In this document: piece after piece, positions 51,566 through 60,467 of the stretch
Layout of the letters: every line of letters starts with the position of its first letter
Position numbering within the stretch: the first letter of the stretch is position 1
Source of the DNA: an uncultured Kineothrix sp.
Lineage (GTDB): Bacteria; Bacillota; Clostridia; Lachnospirales; Lachnospiraceae
NCBI GenBank assembly: GCA_910588855.1
Contig: CAJUSR010000018.1
Coordinates: 15,907-79,906 of the forward strand
Length of the DNA: 64,000 nucleotides
Direction of reading: 5' to 3'
The notes under the pieces: model-generated
The model's input: the letters and a program-made list of their open reading frames with translations, nothing else
What the model was told of the DNA's origin: nothing
Database searches by the model: none
Position numbers and translations under genes: made by a program

Positions 51566-52111
51566 ATGAAAGATGATACCATCCGGCTTGTGAAAAAAGC
51601 CATCAAGGGTAGTAAATCTGCTTATGGCGAATTGGTTGCAGAGTATCAGGTTTACTTATATAAAACAGCTTTTTTGTATGTAAAAAATGAAGCGGATTCC
51701 TTGGATGCCGTACAGGAATGCGTAACGAGAGGGTTGCTTGGCATAGGGAAACTAAGGGAAGCCAAATATTTTAAAACCTGGATTACGCGGATTCTGCTTA
51801 ACTGTATTTGGCAGGATAAGAAAAAGGCACAGACGGTTTCTTTGGATGAGTACAAGGAGCAAAAGGTCGAAAATTATTTGATTGAGGAAAAGATAGACCT
51901 TTATGATGCCATCGATTCTTTGAAAGATGAATATAAAACGGCTGTCATACTTTTCTATTTCCAGGAATTGAAGATTAAAGATATTGCCCAGATTATGGAA
52001 ATGTCGGAAGGTAACGTAAAGGTTTGCCTCTATCGGGCTAAAAAGCATTTGCGGAAATTGTTAGAAAACGGCAGCGGTGAGAATAAGGAGGAAAAATATT
52101 ATGCAAAATGA
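51566..52111 (+). CDS. ECF-type RNA polymerase sigma factor
   Basis: The 181-residue protein has region 2 (about 10-75: YGELVAEYQVYLYKTAFLYV and EADSLDAVQECVTRG) and region 4 (about 115-170: LKDEYKTAVILFYFQELKIK and EMSEGNVKVCLYRAKKHL), the two-domain layout of ECF factors. GAAAGGAAG precedes the ATG. It overlaps the anti-sigma gene by 11 bases. It should direct an envelope- or stress-type regulon when released; the signal is not evident. Confidence 0.93.
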   Translation: MKDDTIRLVKKAIKGSKSAYGELVAEYQVYLYKTAFLYVKNEADSLDAVQECVTRGLLGIGKLREAKYFKTWITRILLNCIWQDKKKAQTVSLDEYKEQKVENYLIEEKIDLYDAIDSLKDEYKTAVILFYFQELKIKDIAQIMEMSEGNVKVCLYRAKKHLRKLLENGSGENKEEKYYAK

Positions 52112-53378
52112 TAGATTTGATGCAATCCCAATCCCAAAAGAATTGGACAGCGCCGTAAAAGCCGGCATTCAGGAAGGCATCCGGCAGCAAAAATACCTGA
52201 AGAAAAAGAAAAGTATGCTGCGCTACAGCCTAATTGCCGCAGCGGCTCTTATTTTTATATGTGCAGGGGTTTTTCTCGTCTCCAACCCCTCCCTGGCCGC
52301 CAAACTGCCTTTGATTGGGCATATTTTTTCAAGAGTACAGGAAAAAGTAAGCTATAAGGGGGATTTTGACGATAACGCTGAAGTTTATGTCGAGGATCAC
52401 ACAACGGCACAGGAGGCAAATATGGAGCAATCGCCAAAAGGCAGCGCCCAAAAGCAGGCCGGAGAAACCCAAAACAGCGGATATGTACAGACTTCAAACG
52501 GGCTGACCATTACCGTTTCGGAAGCAAACTGCTCGCCGCAGGCGCTGTATCTGGCGCTTTGTATTGAAAATGAGGAAGACTTTCCGGCAGATTTTATCAA
52601 GACAAAAAATATGGACGGCTACATCCCGGATTATGATTCTATGTACCTGAAAACCATTTCCTATTATGATGTGCCAGGGCTGGAAAAGAAAGACCGGATG
52701 CCCGAAACGGGAAAACTAAGCCCTTATTTTATTGAAGGCGAATTTATCGACAGCCGCACTTTTACAGGTATCATAAGAGTTTCCCTGGATGAGGACTTGA
52801 TGAGCAGCGGCCATGCTGTAAACCTGGAAGAAGCACAAACCGATGATGATATTATCTGGGTAGACAAAGTGGAGAAGCTTCCAAAACAATTCACTTACTA
52901 TCTGGAAATCTCCGATATTTATGCCGAATTATTGGAATACGAAGAAGTACAGGCATCCGACGCAGACGGCGACGAAATCACAATACAAGAAGCACTGGAA
53001 AAACATTATGAAGGCACATGGAACTTTGCCATTGATGTCAATATGAACGAAGAGGGGAAGCAGGTCGTCACAGTAAATAAAACGAACAGCAGCGGCATAG
53101 GGATTTCATCCGTGGAAAAAACGGACTTTGAAATCAAAGCCGAACTCATACTCCCGGAAGGGGCCAAAAATTATGATTACGTTGTAGTCATCTGCGATGC
53201 CGAAGGCAAACAGCTGGATTCCCAGGGAGTGAATGCCGAAGAGTATTCCGTTTATGGCAGGAAAACGGATACCGTCCATATTTATGTATGCGATTATATA
53301 CAATACATGGACGAGCTAAAAGGCGACGAACAGAAAATAGCCGAAGGCGCACTCTTCGCAGCGGACGTGGATTTTTAG
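52101..53378 (+). CDS. DUF4179-type membrane anti-sigma factor
   Basis: A 425-residue protein with a short cytosolic N-terminus (IPIPKELDSAVKAGIQEGIR, about residues 1-35, the likely sigma-binding part), one transmembrane helix (about 40-62, LIAAAALIFICAGVFLV) and a 360-residue extracellular domain with the DUF4179 beginning (NPSLAAKLPLIGHIFS). AAGGAGG supports ATG 52101. Overlap with the sigma gene and the topology mark it as the cognate anti-sigma. No processing-protease gene is nearby. The spacing implies coupled translation with the sigma gene. Confidence 0.9.
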   Translation: MQNDRFDAIPIPKELDSAVKAGIQEGIRQQKYLKKKKSMLRYSLIAAAALIFICAGVFLVSNPSLAAKLPLIGHIFSRVQEKVSYKGDFDDNAEVYVEDHTTAQEANMEQSPKGSAQKQAGETQNSGYVQTSNGLTITVSEANCSPQALYLALCIENEEDFPADFIKTKNMDGYIPDYDSMYLKTISYYDVPGLEKKDRMPETGKLSPYFIEGEFIDSRTFTGIIRVSLDEDLMSSGHAVNLEEAQTDDDIIWVDKVEKLPKQFTYYLEISDIYAELLEYEEVQASDADGDEITIQEALEKHYEGTWNFAIDVNMNEEGKQVVTVNKTNSSGIGISSVEKTDFEIKAELILPEGAKNYDYVVVICDAEGKQLDSQGVNAEEYSVYGRKTDTVHIYVCDYIQYMDELKGDEQKIAEGALFAADVDF

Positions 53379-53432
53379 TTGCCGCACACCTCAAATCATG
53401 TATAATAAGAAGAAAAGCACGGAGGTTGTCCT

Positions 53433-54191
53433 ATGAAAGAGCAATTATATACAATCCCTTTAAACGATGCCATAAATGCCAACGATGAATGCCCTTTTTG
53501 CTTTATTGAAAGGAATGTGGAGCAGGATTTGCTGGATTTTGTTTTAGGCTCCGGTTCTTCTTATATGGAAAGCGATGTACGCGAAGCTACTGATAAGGCT
53601 GGATTTTGCCGGGTTCATTTTAAAAAAATGTTTGATTACGGCAATACTTTGGGGAACGGCTGGATTTTAAAAACCCACTTTCTTCATATGAATCAGGCAA
53701 TGAAAGCCCGTTTCCAATCATTTACCCCACAGAAAACGCCTTTTATGGGGAAATTGAAAAAAAATGCCGGGGCGGAAAACCCTATTGGCCTTTGGGTGAA
53801 GGAACAGGAAAAGTCCTGTTATATCTGCAAACGTTTTTCGGATACTTATGAACGTTATCTCGATACATTTTTCGTGATGTATAAAAAAGACGAGGCATTC
53901 CGTAGCAAAGTACGGGAAGGGAAGGGGGTCTGCCTGCCGCATTTTGGGGATTTATGCACGGCAGCGGAAGCAAAGTTGAACGATAAAGAGAAAGCAGAAT
54001 TTTTCCCGATGATTTTTGCACTAATGGAGGAAAACATGCAGCGGCTTTCCGATGACGTGGCATGGCTGGTGGAAAAATTCGACTATAGGAACCACGAGGC
54101 GGATTGGAAAAACTCCAAAGATGCCGTACAGCGTGGAATGCAGAAACTGGCCGGCGGCTATCCTGCCGACGATCCTTATAAAATGAAATAA
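53433..54191 (+). CDS. DUF6062 family protein with duplicated CxxC...CxxH motifs
   Basis: A 252-residue cytosolic protein of unknown function. Two equivalent metal-site-like sets are visible: Cys20-Cys23-Cys59-His62 (ECPFCFIE, GFCRVHF) and Cys129-Cys132-Cys167-His170 (SCYICKRF, GVCLPHF), with nearly identical spacing (35 and 34 residues between the pairs). This suggests an internal duplication and two zinc or Fe-S sites. ACGGAGG precedes the ATG. It starts 54 bases after the anti-sigma gene and may be co-transcribed. Family name is from memory; no reaction can be assigned. Confidence 0.8.
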   Translation: MKEQLYTIPLNDAINANDECPFCFIERNVEQDLLDFVLGSGSSYMESDVREATDKAGFCRVHFKKMFDYGNTLGNGWILKTHFLHMNQAMKARFQSFTPQKTPFMGKLKKNAGAENPIGLWVKEQEKSCYICKRFSDTYERYLDTFFVMYKKDEAFRSKVREGKGVCLPHFGDLCTAAEAKLNDKEKAEFFPMIFALMEENMQRLSDDVAWLVEKFDYRNHEADWKNSKDAVQRGMQKLAGGYPADDPYKMK

Positions 54192-54291
54192 AATATAATA
54201 TAAAAATTACCCAAAAGCATTGTTCATCATTATCTGCCCTGTGGCAGTGGCTTGCATATTATGACCTATGTTCCTCCTTTTGGGCGCAAAA

Positions 54292-54336
54292 AAAGACGCA
54301 TGGTTTAGGTTTCCATTTACTGTTCCATGCGCCTTT
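54292..54336. terminator. Bidirectional terminator between convergent genes
   Basis: AAAGACGCATGG and CCATGCGCCTTT pair over 12 bases with one mismatch, with A-rich sequence on the left and T-rich on the right. It lies between the DUF6062 gene and the convergent TetR gene. CCCAAAAG/CTTTTGGG nearby forms an additional weaker pair. Confidence 0.65.
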
Positions 54337-54444
54337 ATGCTATTGTTTTGATATTGAATTGCGCAATAGAATGCGTATCTTTTTTATACCTTCTGTCAAA
54401 CGGTATTGCCGGGCAAACTTTTTTGCACCCGCATTGTTCATACG

Positions 54445-55047
54445 TTAACGGTAGGTTAATTTTTTCAGCATAGCAAGATATGCACGTACCTCTTCATTCA
54501 GCATATCCGGGTGGAAAGAGTTTTCTAAAAACCGCTCTTCCATCAACCCCCTTAAAGTATATTCAATGACCAAATTCAATTTCCCAATATCCACTTCCGG
54601 CTTAAATTGATCCATATCCGCCCGCTTCATTAACTCCGTCTCTGCCTCGGCAATGGCGTTCCGCTTCTCCTCTGTAGCATATAATGCCTCTTTCACATTT
54701 TCATAACGGATGCTGTCCAGAAAAAGCTGCATATACGGATAATTTTTTAACACCTGCATTTTGGCATTTTCCCTTTTTCTGATAAGCTCAAAAAAGTCTT
54801 CCTTTTCCCCGCCTGCGCAGCCTGATAATTCTAACAGCATAAAACGGACGCTGTAATCGTACAGGAAAGTATACAACCCTAACTTGTTGACAAAATAATG
54901 GAACAATAGCCCTTTGCTTATTCCGGCTTCTGCCACAATATCATCCGTACTGGCATGGCGATAGCCGTTTAAGGCAAATATTTTCAAGGACGCATTGATC
55001 ATCCTGTCTTGTTTTTCTTTTTTTAAATCAAAAAATTTCTCATTCAT
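54445..55047 (-). CDS. TetR/AcrR family transcriptional regulator
   Basis: The 200-residue repressor has a TetR N-terminal DNA-binding domain (about 10-55: MINASLKIFALNGYRHASTDDIVAEAGISKG, LLFHYFVNK) and a helical ligand domain of usual length. It is divergent from the LEA-like gene at 55244, whose upstream promoter holds a short inverted repeat (GACT-TTATG-AGTC) that could be its operator. The ligand is unknown. Confidence 0.9.
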   Translation of the reverse strand: MNEKFFDLKKEKQDRMINASLKIFALNGYRHASTDDIVAEAGISKGLLFHYFVNKLGLYTFLYDYSVRFMLLELSGCAGGEKEDFFELIRKRENAKMQVLKNYPYMQLFLDSIRYENVKEALYATEEKRNAIAEAETELMKRADMDQFKPEVDIGKLNLVIEYTLRGLMEERFLENSFHPDMLNEEVRAYLAMLKKLTYR

Positions 55048-55086
55048 GTACTTTCCCCGCTCTTATCTATAAGTATCTATCCTTTA

Positions 55087-55115
55087 TTGACTTTATGAGT
55101 CGATTTTAATATAAC
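55087..55115 (+). promoter_or_regulatory. Possible promoter/operator between the TetR and LEA-like genes
   Basis: -35 TTGACT (55087-55092), 17 bases, -10 TATAAC (55110-55115). The inverted repeat GACT-TTATG-AGTC overlaps the -35, so a bound TetR dimer would block it. The leader to the next start codon (55244) is about 120 bases. Confidence 0.5.
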
Positions 55116-55243
55116 ATATTTCTTCTTTGCGCACAATAAACAATTCTAAAAATAAATATGGATTTTTATACATAATCTCTTTTCAATTTGAGAAAATAGT
55201 ATTAATATATTCCTATAACCGTGAAATTGAAAGGAGTACATGT

Positions 55244-55651
55244 ATGGCTAAAAAGTTCGGCAAATTTTTGATGTTCACCGCATTCGCAGGTGCGGCAGTA
55301 GCAGGGGCTTATTATTATCTGCAGAACAAGAACTCTTCTTGTTCCGATGATTTTGATGACGACGACGATTTTGACAATTTTGACAATGACCCGGAGGACG
55401 ACGCTGCGGAAGACGACAGCGCACGTAATTATGTAGCGCTGGATTTGGAAAAAGCAGAAAACGCTGCAAAAGATGCCGCAAAGGACGTGGCAGATGCTGC
55501 AAAAGACGCAGCAGACGTTGCAAAAGAAACAGCAAAGGACGCTGTGGATGCTGCAAAAGCAGCCGCAAAAGATGTAGCAGAAACTGCAGAAGCAAAAGTA
55601 GAAGAATTTTTTGACGATGACGATGAGGATAATTCTGCCGATTCCATCTAA
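55244..55651 (+). CDS. Small membrane-anchored protein with acidic tract and Ala/Lys helical repeats (LEA-like)
   Basis: The 135-residue protein has an N-terminal hydrophobic helix (about 8-26, FLMFTAFAGAAVAGAYYYL), an acidic Asp-rich tract (33-60), and then repeated 11-residue-like units such as AAKDVADAAKDAADVAKET forming an amphipathic Ala/Lys/Asp helix, ending in a second acidic tail. This composition resembles late-embryogenesis-abundant or YtxH-type stress proteins. GAAAGGAG before ATG 55244 supports the start. No enzyme motif is present. Function is unknown; a surface or desiccation/stress role is only a guess. Confidence 0.7.
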   Translation: MAKKFGKFLMFTAFAGAAVAGAYYYLQNKNSSCSDDFDDDDDFDNFDNDPEDDAAEDDSARNYVALDLEKAENAAKDAAKDVADAAKDAADVAKETAKDAVDAAKAAAKDVAETAEAKVEEFFDDDDEDNSADSI

Positions 55652-55665
55652 TCTAATAACTTTCC

Positions 55666-55737
55666 TATAGCGATTGGGGTGCCAAAAGACCTGCCAGACA
55701 ACGTTGCCGGGCAGACTTTTGACACCCGAATCCTATA
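55666..55737. repeat. Short family B palindrome, copy 5
   Basis: TATAGCGATTGGGGTGCC with AAAAGACCTGCC pairs with the inverse GGGCAGACTTTTGACACCCG and AATCCTATA. It is a 72-base hairpin at the meeting point of two convergent genes, where it may work as a terminator. Confidence 0.75.
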
Positions 55738-55756
55738 ACCAGGATTCCCTGCCTTT

Positions 55757-57289
55757 CTATCTCTCCCTCCAGGCTTCCTCAAGCCTTCTTAACCCTTCAA
55801 CTATTTGTTCCCTGCTTAGAGACGCATAGCCTAAAATCACTGTTTCCCTATTCCATTGGGGCGCTATTTCGCCCACACAAAATTCGGAAAGCCCATATAC
55901 TCTGACGCCAACAGCGGCAGCCGCCTTTGTCAATTGTTTCTCGCTCCTACCTAGTTTGTCCTGTAAAAGGATGTGGAGCCCGGCGTTTTCGCCTGAAATT
56001 GCAAAACTATCCCCCATTGTTTTCAGTCCGGACAAAAGGAGGTCATGCTTCTCTCTGTAAATCTTCCTCATCCGGTTCAAATGCCTTTCAAAATGCCCGT
56101 TCCCAATAAACTCATTCAAAATCCTCTGGTCTATCCGGGATACCGTAGTGGAGTAAAAAGAACATTTCTCTTCATAAACCTGCAAAAGCGGAAGTGGCAG
56201 CACCATATAGCCGATACGGATAGCCGGGGCAATGGATTTGGAAAAAGTTCCAATATAAATCACTTTCCCCGCCCTGTCGGAAGCCTGCAGGGAAGGCACC
56301 GGCTTTCCTTTAAACCGGAACTCGCTGTCATAGTCATCCTCAATCAGATAACGCCCTTCCTTTTCCCCTGCCCACTTTAGAAGTTCCATCCTCCGTCCTA
56401 TCGGCATGACGATTCCTGTAGGATATTGGTGGGAAGGCATAACATATGCCACATCCGCTTCGCTTTCCCGCAGCCCTTCCGCGCTCATTCCCTTCCTGTC
56501 CATAGCGACAGGGCTGATACGGTACGCAAAGGAGTCGAAAATCCGGTATGCCCGCCGGTAAGTAGGGTTCTCTATAGCAATTTTCACATGTCTTCCCAAT
56601 ATCTTTTCCAGCAGCATCAACAGGTAATCGTTCCCAGCCCCTATAATAATCTGCTCCGGCCTGCAGTTCACCCCTCTGGATGTATGAAGGTAATGGGCAA
56701 TCGTCTCCCGTAATATATAATCCCCTTTCGGCGAACCGGAAACAAAAATGTTACTGTTGGCTCCTACCAAAATATTTTTCGTTATTTTCTTCCATGTATC
56801 GTATGGAAAAGCCGACATGTCTATGGTATTAGGGGAAAAATCATAGGCATACCCCTCCATATTCTCTTTCCCCGCCTTTTCCTTTTCCCACTCTTCTGTC
56901 ATATCCCCTGTTTTCTCCGCTTCCCACCCCTCCGCCATATTTCCTGTTTTTTCCGCTTCCCACTCCTCCGCCATATCCCCTGTTTTTTCCTTTTCCCACT
57001 TCTCCGTCATATCCTCTGTTTTTTCCAAATCAAAAAGCTCCTCCGCCGGACAGACAAAATATCCCCTGTAAGGCTTTGCCTCAATATATCCCTCCGACAC
57101 AAGCTGCCCGTAAGCCAGCTCCACCGTGCTTCTCGAAACTTGTAAAAATTCCGCCAGAGAACGCGTGGAGGGAAGCCTCTCCCCTTGAAGAAGCTTCCCT
57201 TCCCTTATTTCTTTCTTTATATGCAAATATATCTGCTCATATAAATGCTTTCCGCCGCCATAATGCAACGCAATTGTTAAACCATTCAT
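55757..57289 (-). CDS. MocR family regulator (GntR winged helix fused to aminotransferase-like domain)
   Basis: A 510-residue protein: GntR-type winged helix (about 8-78: LLQGERLPSTRSLAEFLQVS, RSTVELAYGQLVSEGYI), a linker with four 12-residue repeats (89-136), and a fold-type I aminotransferase-like domain with the PLP lysine in IGTFSKSIAPAIRIG. Such proteins often control vitamin B6 or amino-acid genes (PdxR, GabR). No pdx or gab gene is in view. The ATG overlaps the DUF2225 gene's stop by four bases (ATGA), so the two are co-translated. Confidence 0.92.
   Translation of the reverse strand: MNGLTIALHYGGGKHLYEQIYLHIKKEIREGKLLQGERLPSTRSLAEFLQVSRSTVELAYGQLVSEGYIEAKPYRGYFVCPAEELFDLEKTEDMTEKWEKEKTGDMAEEWEAEKTGNMAEGWEAEKTGDMTEEWEKEKAGKENMEGYAYDFSPNTIDMSAFPYDTWKKITKNILVGANSNIFVSGSPKGDYILRETIAHYLHTSRGVNCRPEQIIIGAGNDYLLMLLEKILGRHVKIAIENPTYRRAYRIFDSFAYRISPVAMDRKGMSAEGLRESEADVAYVMPSHQYPTGIVMPIGRRMELLKWAGEKEGRYLIEDDYDSEFRFKGKPVPSLQASDRAGKVIYIGTFSKSIAPAIRIGYMVLPLPLLQVYEEKCSFYSTTVSRIDQRILNEFIGNGHFERHLNRMRKIYREKHDLLLSGLKTMGDSFAISGENAGLHILLQDKLGRSEKQLTKAAAAVGVRVYGLSEFCVGEIAPQWNRETVILGYASLSREQIVEGLRRLEEAWRER
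56882..57025 (-). repeat. In-frame 36-bp tandem repeat in the MocR linker
   Basis: Four consecutive units encode EKTEDMTEKWEK, EKTGDMAEEWEA, EKTGNMAEGWEA and EKTGDMTEEWEK. The unit length (36 bases) is a multiple of three, so copy-number change alters linker length without breaking the frame. Confidence 0.85.
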
Positions 57290-58179
57290 CCTTTTGCTTC
57301 ATTTCCAGCCGCATTCTTCATTTTAATCTGCTTCATAATTTGATCCCGGAACATACGGGCCCTGTCTTTCATCCTCGTATTCGCCCCATTGGATGTCAGT
57401 ACGCTGCCAATCATTTTTGTGGCCAAATCATACTGCTCAAATTTTGCTGCCGTAACGGCAATCAAATAGTCTACTGTGGATTCATCCATACCGCACATCG
57501 GGAAAGATTCCGACTGCCTTGCCGTAAGGAAGCCATCTAAAGCGCTTTTCAAAAATTCTTTCTCTTCATCATCCACTTTTTTCTTCTTTTTCGCATATTC
57601 CGGATCTGCTTTATCCAGGTTCTCCCCTTTGCCCCTTAAAAGCCATGCCGTCTTTAAGCAAATATATGCCTTTTCGCTCGGTTTTGCCATCTTCACAATA
57701 GCATTGGCAAGCGCCAGCTTATAACGATCCAATGCTTCCTCATACGTAAAAATTTCCTTTTTATCATCGTCCCTTGGTTTAAAATTAGCCGAGATTTTTT
57801 CCTTTATCAATTTCGCCTGAGGCGTCGTCAAAAACTTGAAATAACGGCTCAATGCAGCATAACCGCAGCGCGGGCAGACAATTACGTCATATTTCAGCGT
57901 ATCCATATACTCATATTTAGGGCGCAAATCCATATCGCTGCCGGCAAGCCTTACCCGTCCTACTTTTACCGTTTTCACTTTAAATTCCTTGTCGCAGACA
58001 GGGCAGTTATGCGACTTATTGAACAAGAAATCCTGCTCATGGAAAGTAGGAAGTGCCGCCTTTGCCTCCGCCGCCTTCTCTTTTTCCTTTTCATCTTCCT
58101 TTTTGGGCTTCTCGTATAAGTCCATATTTTCCAATGAGCCAAGCCCAAGCCGGCTCAACCCAGATAACAATCCAGCCAT
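57286..58179 (-). CDS. DUF2225 family protein
   Basis: A 297-residue cytosolic protein of unknown function. A Lys/Glu-rich stretch (about 25-42) precedes two CxxC pairs (NCPVCDKEF and VCPRCGYAALSRYF), a likely zinc ribbon, followed by helical repeats of TPR-like character (EEALDRYKLALANAIV, AYICLKTAWLLRG). This is the DUF2225 layout. GGAGG precedes the ATG. It is followed by the overlapping MocR gene, a pairing with no obvious meaning. Confidence 0.88.
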   Translation of the reverse strand: MAGLLSGLSRLGLGSLENMDLYEKPKKEDEKEKEKAAEAKAALPTFHEQDFLFNKSHNCPVCDKEFKVKTVKVGRVRLAGSDMDLRPKYEYMDTLKYDVIVCPRCGYAALSRYFKFLTTPQAKLIKEKISANFKPRDDDKKEIFTYEEALDRYKLALANAIVKMAKPSEKAYICLKTAWLLRGKGENLDKADPEYAKKKKKVDDEEKEFLKSALDGFLTARQSESFPMCGMDESTVDYLIAVTAAKFEQYDLATKMIGSVLTSNGANTRMKDRARMFRDQIMKQIKMKNAAGNEAKG

Positions 58180-58219
58180 ATTTTAAACCTCCAAAATCAC
58201 ATTCACATATTGCAACAAC

Positions 58220-59929
58220 TTAATTTTTAGGCAGCACATAAGAACTTTTCAGCGACACAATCCGGTTAAAGACAAGCGCCTCCGGCTTTGAATCCTTACA
58301 GTCCACACAGAAATACCCTTGACGTACAAACTGGAAACTGTCAAATGCCTTCGCATCTGCAAGCGCCGGCTCCAAATAGCAATCCTTTTGTATTGTCAAT
58401 GAGTTAGGATTTAAATTCAACGAACCATCCTCATTATATACGCCCTTTTCTTCGTCGATAATATTTTCATACAGCCGGACTTCTGCCTTTACCGCCTGCG
58501 CAGCAGGCACCCAGTGTATTGTACCTTTTACTTTTCTTCCTGTAAACCCTGTACCACATTTCGTTTCCGGGTCATAAGTACAGTGTACTTCAATCACCTT
58601 TCCTTTCTCATCCTTTACGCAGCCGGTGCATTTTACGAAGTAAGCATTCATTAACCTTACCTCATTGCCCGGATATAACCGGAAATACTTTTTCGGAGGT
58701 TCCTCCATAAAGTCCTCCCGGTCAATATATAATTCCCTTCCAAATGGCACTTCCCGTGTTCCCATAGCTTCGTTTTCCAAATTGTTTGCCACGGTCAGCA
58801 TTTCCGTCTGCCCCTCCGGGTAATTATCAATTACCAGCTTCACCGGGTCAAGAGCCGCCATCATTCTGGGTTTTTTCAACTTCAGGTCTTCCCTGATGCA
58901 ATATTCCAGCATCGCATAGTCCACGGAAGAATTGCTTTTCGATACCCCGCATAAATCCACAAACATCTTAATGGACTCCGGTGTAAAGCCTCTCCTCCTC
59001 AAAGCTGCTATAGATACGAGCCTTGGGTCATCCCATCCGTCCACAATGCCGTCTTCCACTAATTTCTTAATATATCTCTTCCCCGTCACCACATTGGTCA
59101 GATACATCTTTGCAAATTCAATCTGCCTTGGCGGATTCGGATATTCCAATTCCCTTACTACCCAGTCATAAAGCGGCCTATGGTCTTCAAACTCCAGCGT
59201 ACAAATCGAATGGGTAATCCCCTCGATAGCATCTTCAATCGGATGGGCAAAATCATACATCGGATAAATACACCATGTATCCCCCGTATTATGATGCGCC
59301 ATATGGGCTACACGGTAGATAATCGGGTCACGCATATTAATATTCGGCGACTTCATATCAATCTTAGCCCGAAGCACTTTTTCCCCGTCCTGATAAACAC
59401 CGTTTTTCATTTCTTCAAACAGTTTCAGGTTTTCTTCCACGCTTCTGTCACGGTTCGGGTCATCCTTCCCCGGCTCCGTCAATGTACCTCTATACTCCCT
59501 CATCTGTTCAGCCGTCAAATCGGACACATAAGCTTTCCCCTTCCGAATCAGCTTCACAGCCCCTTCATACATCTGTTCAAAATAATCGGAAGCAAAAAAC
59601 AGCCTATCTTCCCAGTCTGCCCCAAGCCACGCAATATCTTCTTTAATGGACTCCACAAATTCCGTCTTCTCTTTGGTCGGGTTCGTATCGTCGAAACGCA
59701 TATTAAATTGTCCGTTATACTGCTGCGCCAACCCATAATTCAGCAATATGCTTTTCGCATGACCGATATGCAGATAACCATTCGGCTCCGGAGGAAACCT
59801 GGTATGAACCCTGTCATAGACGCCCTCTGCCAAATCCTTGTCAATCATCTGCTCTATAAAGTTTCTGGAAACCGTTTCTTTTTCCCCTTCTTGTTGCCGT
59901 TCATTTTCTGTATTCAAAATCTCACTCAT
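58220..59929 (-). CDS. glnS: Glutaminyl-tRNA synthetase
   Basis: A 569-residue class I synthetase charging tRNA-Gln with glutamine. Seen: PPEPNGYLHIGHAKSI (HIGH motif), MRFDDTNPTKEKTEFV, EFANPIE-type anticodon-facing segments, and the GlnRS C-terminal beta-barrel region (KVKGTIHWVPAAQA). FDDTNP and the length mark it as GlnRS, not GluRS. Two starts are possible: ATG 59929 (used here) has only a weak GGCGGGC; ATG 59956 lies 18 bases after a good AGGAGG. Many Bacillota lack GlnRS and use GatCAB, so this copy may reflect old transfer. Confidence 0.93.
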   Translation of the reverse strand: MSEILNTENERQQEGEKETVSRNFIEQMIDKDLAEGVYDRVHTRFPPEPNGYLHIGHAKSILLNYGLAQQYNGQFNMRFDDTNPTKEKTEFVESIKEDIAWLGADWEDRLFFASDYFEQMYEGAVKLIRKGKAYVSDLTAEQMREYRGTLTEPGKDDPNRDRSVEENLKLFEEMKNGVYQDGEKVLRAKIDMKSPNINMRDPIIYRVAHMAHHNTGDTWCIYPMYDFAHPIEDAIEGITHSICTLEFEDHRPLYDWVVRELEYPNPPRQIEFAKMYLTNVVTGKRYIKKLVEDGIVDGWDDPRLVSIAALRRRGFTPESIKMFVDLCGVSKSNSSVDYAMLEYCIREDLKLKKPRMMAALDPVKLVIDNYPEGQTEMLTVANNLENEAMGTREVPFGRELYIDREDFMEEPPKKYFRLYPGNEVRLMNAYFVKCTGCVKDEKGKVIEVHCTYDPETKCGTGFTGRKVKGTIHWVPAAQAVKAEVRLYENIIDEEKGVYNEDGSLNLNPNSLTIQKDCYLEPALADAKAFDSFQFVRQGYFCVDCKDSKPEALVFNRIVSLKSSYVLPKN

Positions 59930-60103
59930 AAAACTTGCCCGCCGCCTTCCGCCCATCTGGCTGCCGCGGAATTACCTCCTCAAACATAAAAATATAGCAA
60001 TTGATGTTAATTCATTAATATTTATACTATCATAAAAAATCCAAATAATAAAGGTTTATTTTTTATTCTGTTTATAGCGGCGCTGTAGCATATTTTCCTA
60101 TTA

Positions 60104-60355
60104 GGATTCGGGTATCAAAAGGCCTGTCCGGCAGTGCCACTTGGCAGATGGCACGAAAGAATATTGTGCAAGTAATTTTTGTACGATGGAGAGGAGACTC
60201 TAAAATCGTGGAAGCCAATGCTGAACACGATTTTTGTCTTAAGAGGATCATCGGAATGCTCCGTACAATAGAAAAGCAAAACAAGTTTCGCGCACAGATT
60301 TTTCGTGCCATCTGCCAAGTGGCACTGCCGGACAAGCCTTTTGACACCCGAATCC
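60104..60355. mobile_element. Palindromic element of family B, long form, copy 2
   Basis: Starts GGATTCGGGTATCAAAAGG and ends CCTTTTGACACCCGAATCC. Arms run on through CTGTCCGGCAGTGCCACTTG and GCAGATGGCACGAAAGAATA. About 250 bases, clearly homologous over its length to the copy at 13914. Non-coding; it fills most of the spacer between glnS and the DJ-1 gene (59957-60467), which otherwise shows only AT-rich sequence. Confidence 0.85.
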
Positions 60356-60467
60356 TATGATGGTAAAAATTGCTATAATGTAAAACGGCGGCTTTGATTC
60401 TTATTTCAAAACCACCGCTCGGTTATCTATATTGAAATTTAATAACAGAACATTGTTTTTCTTTCTG

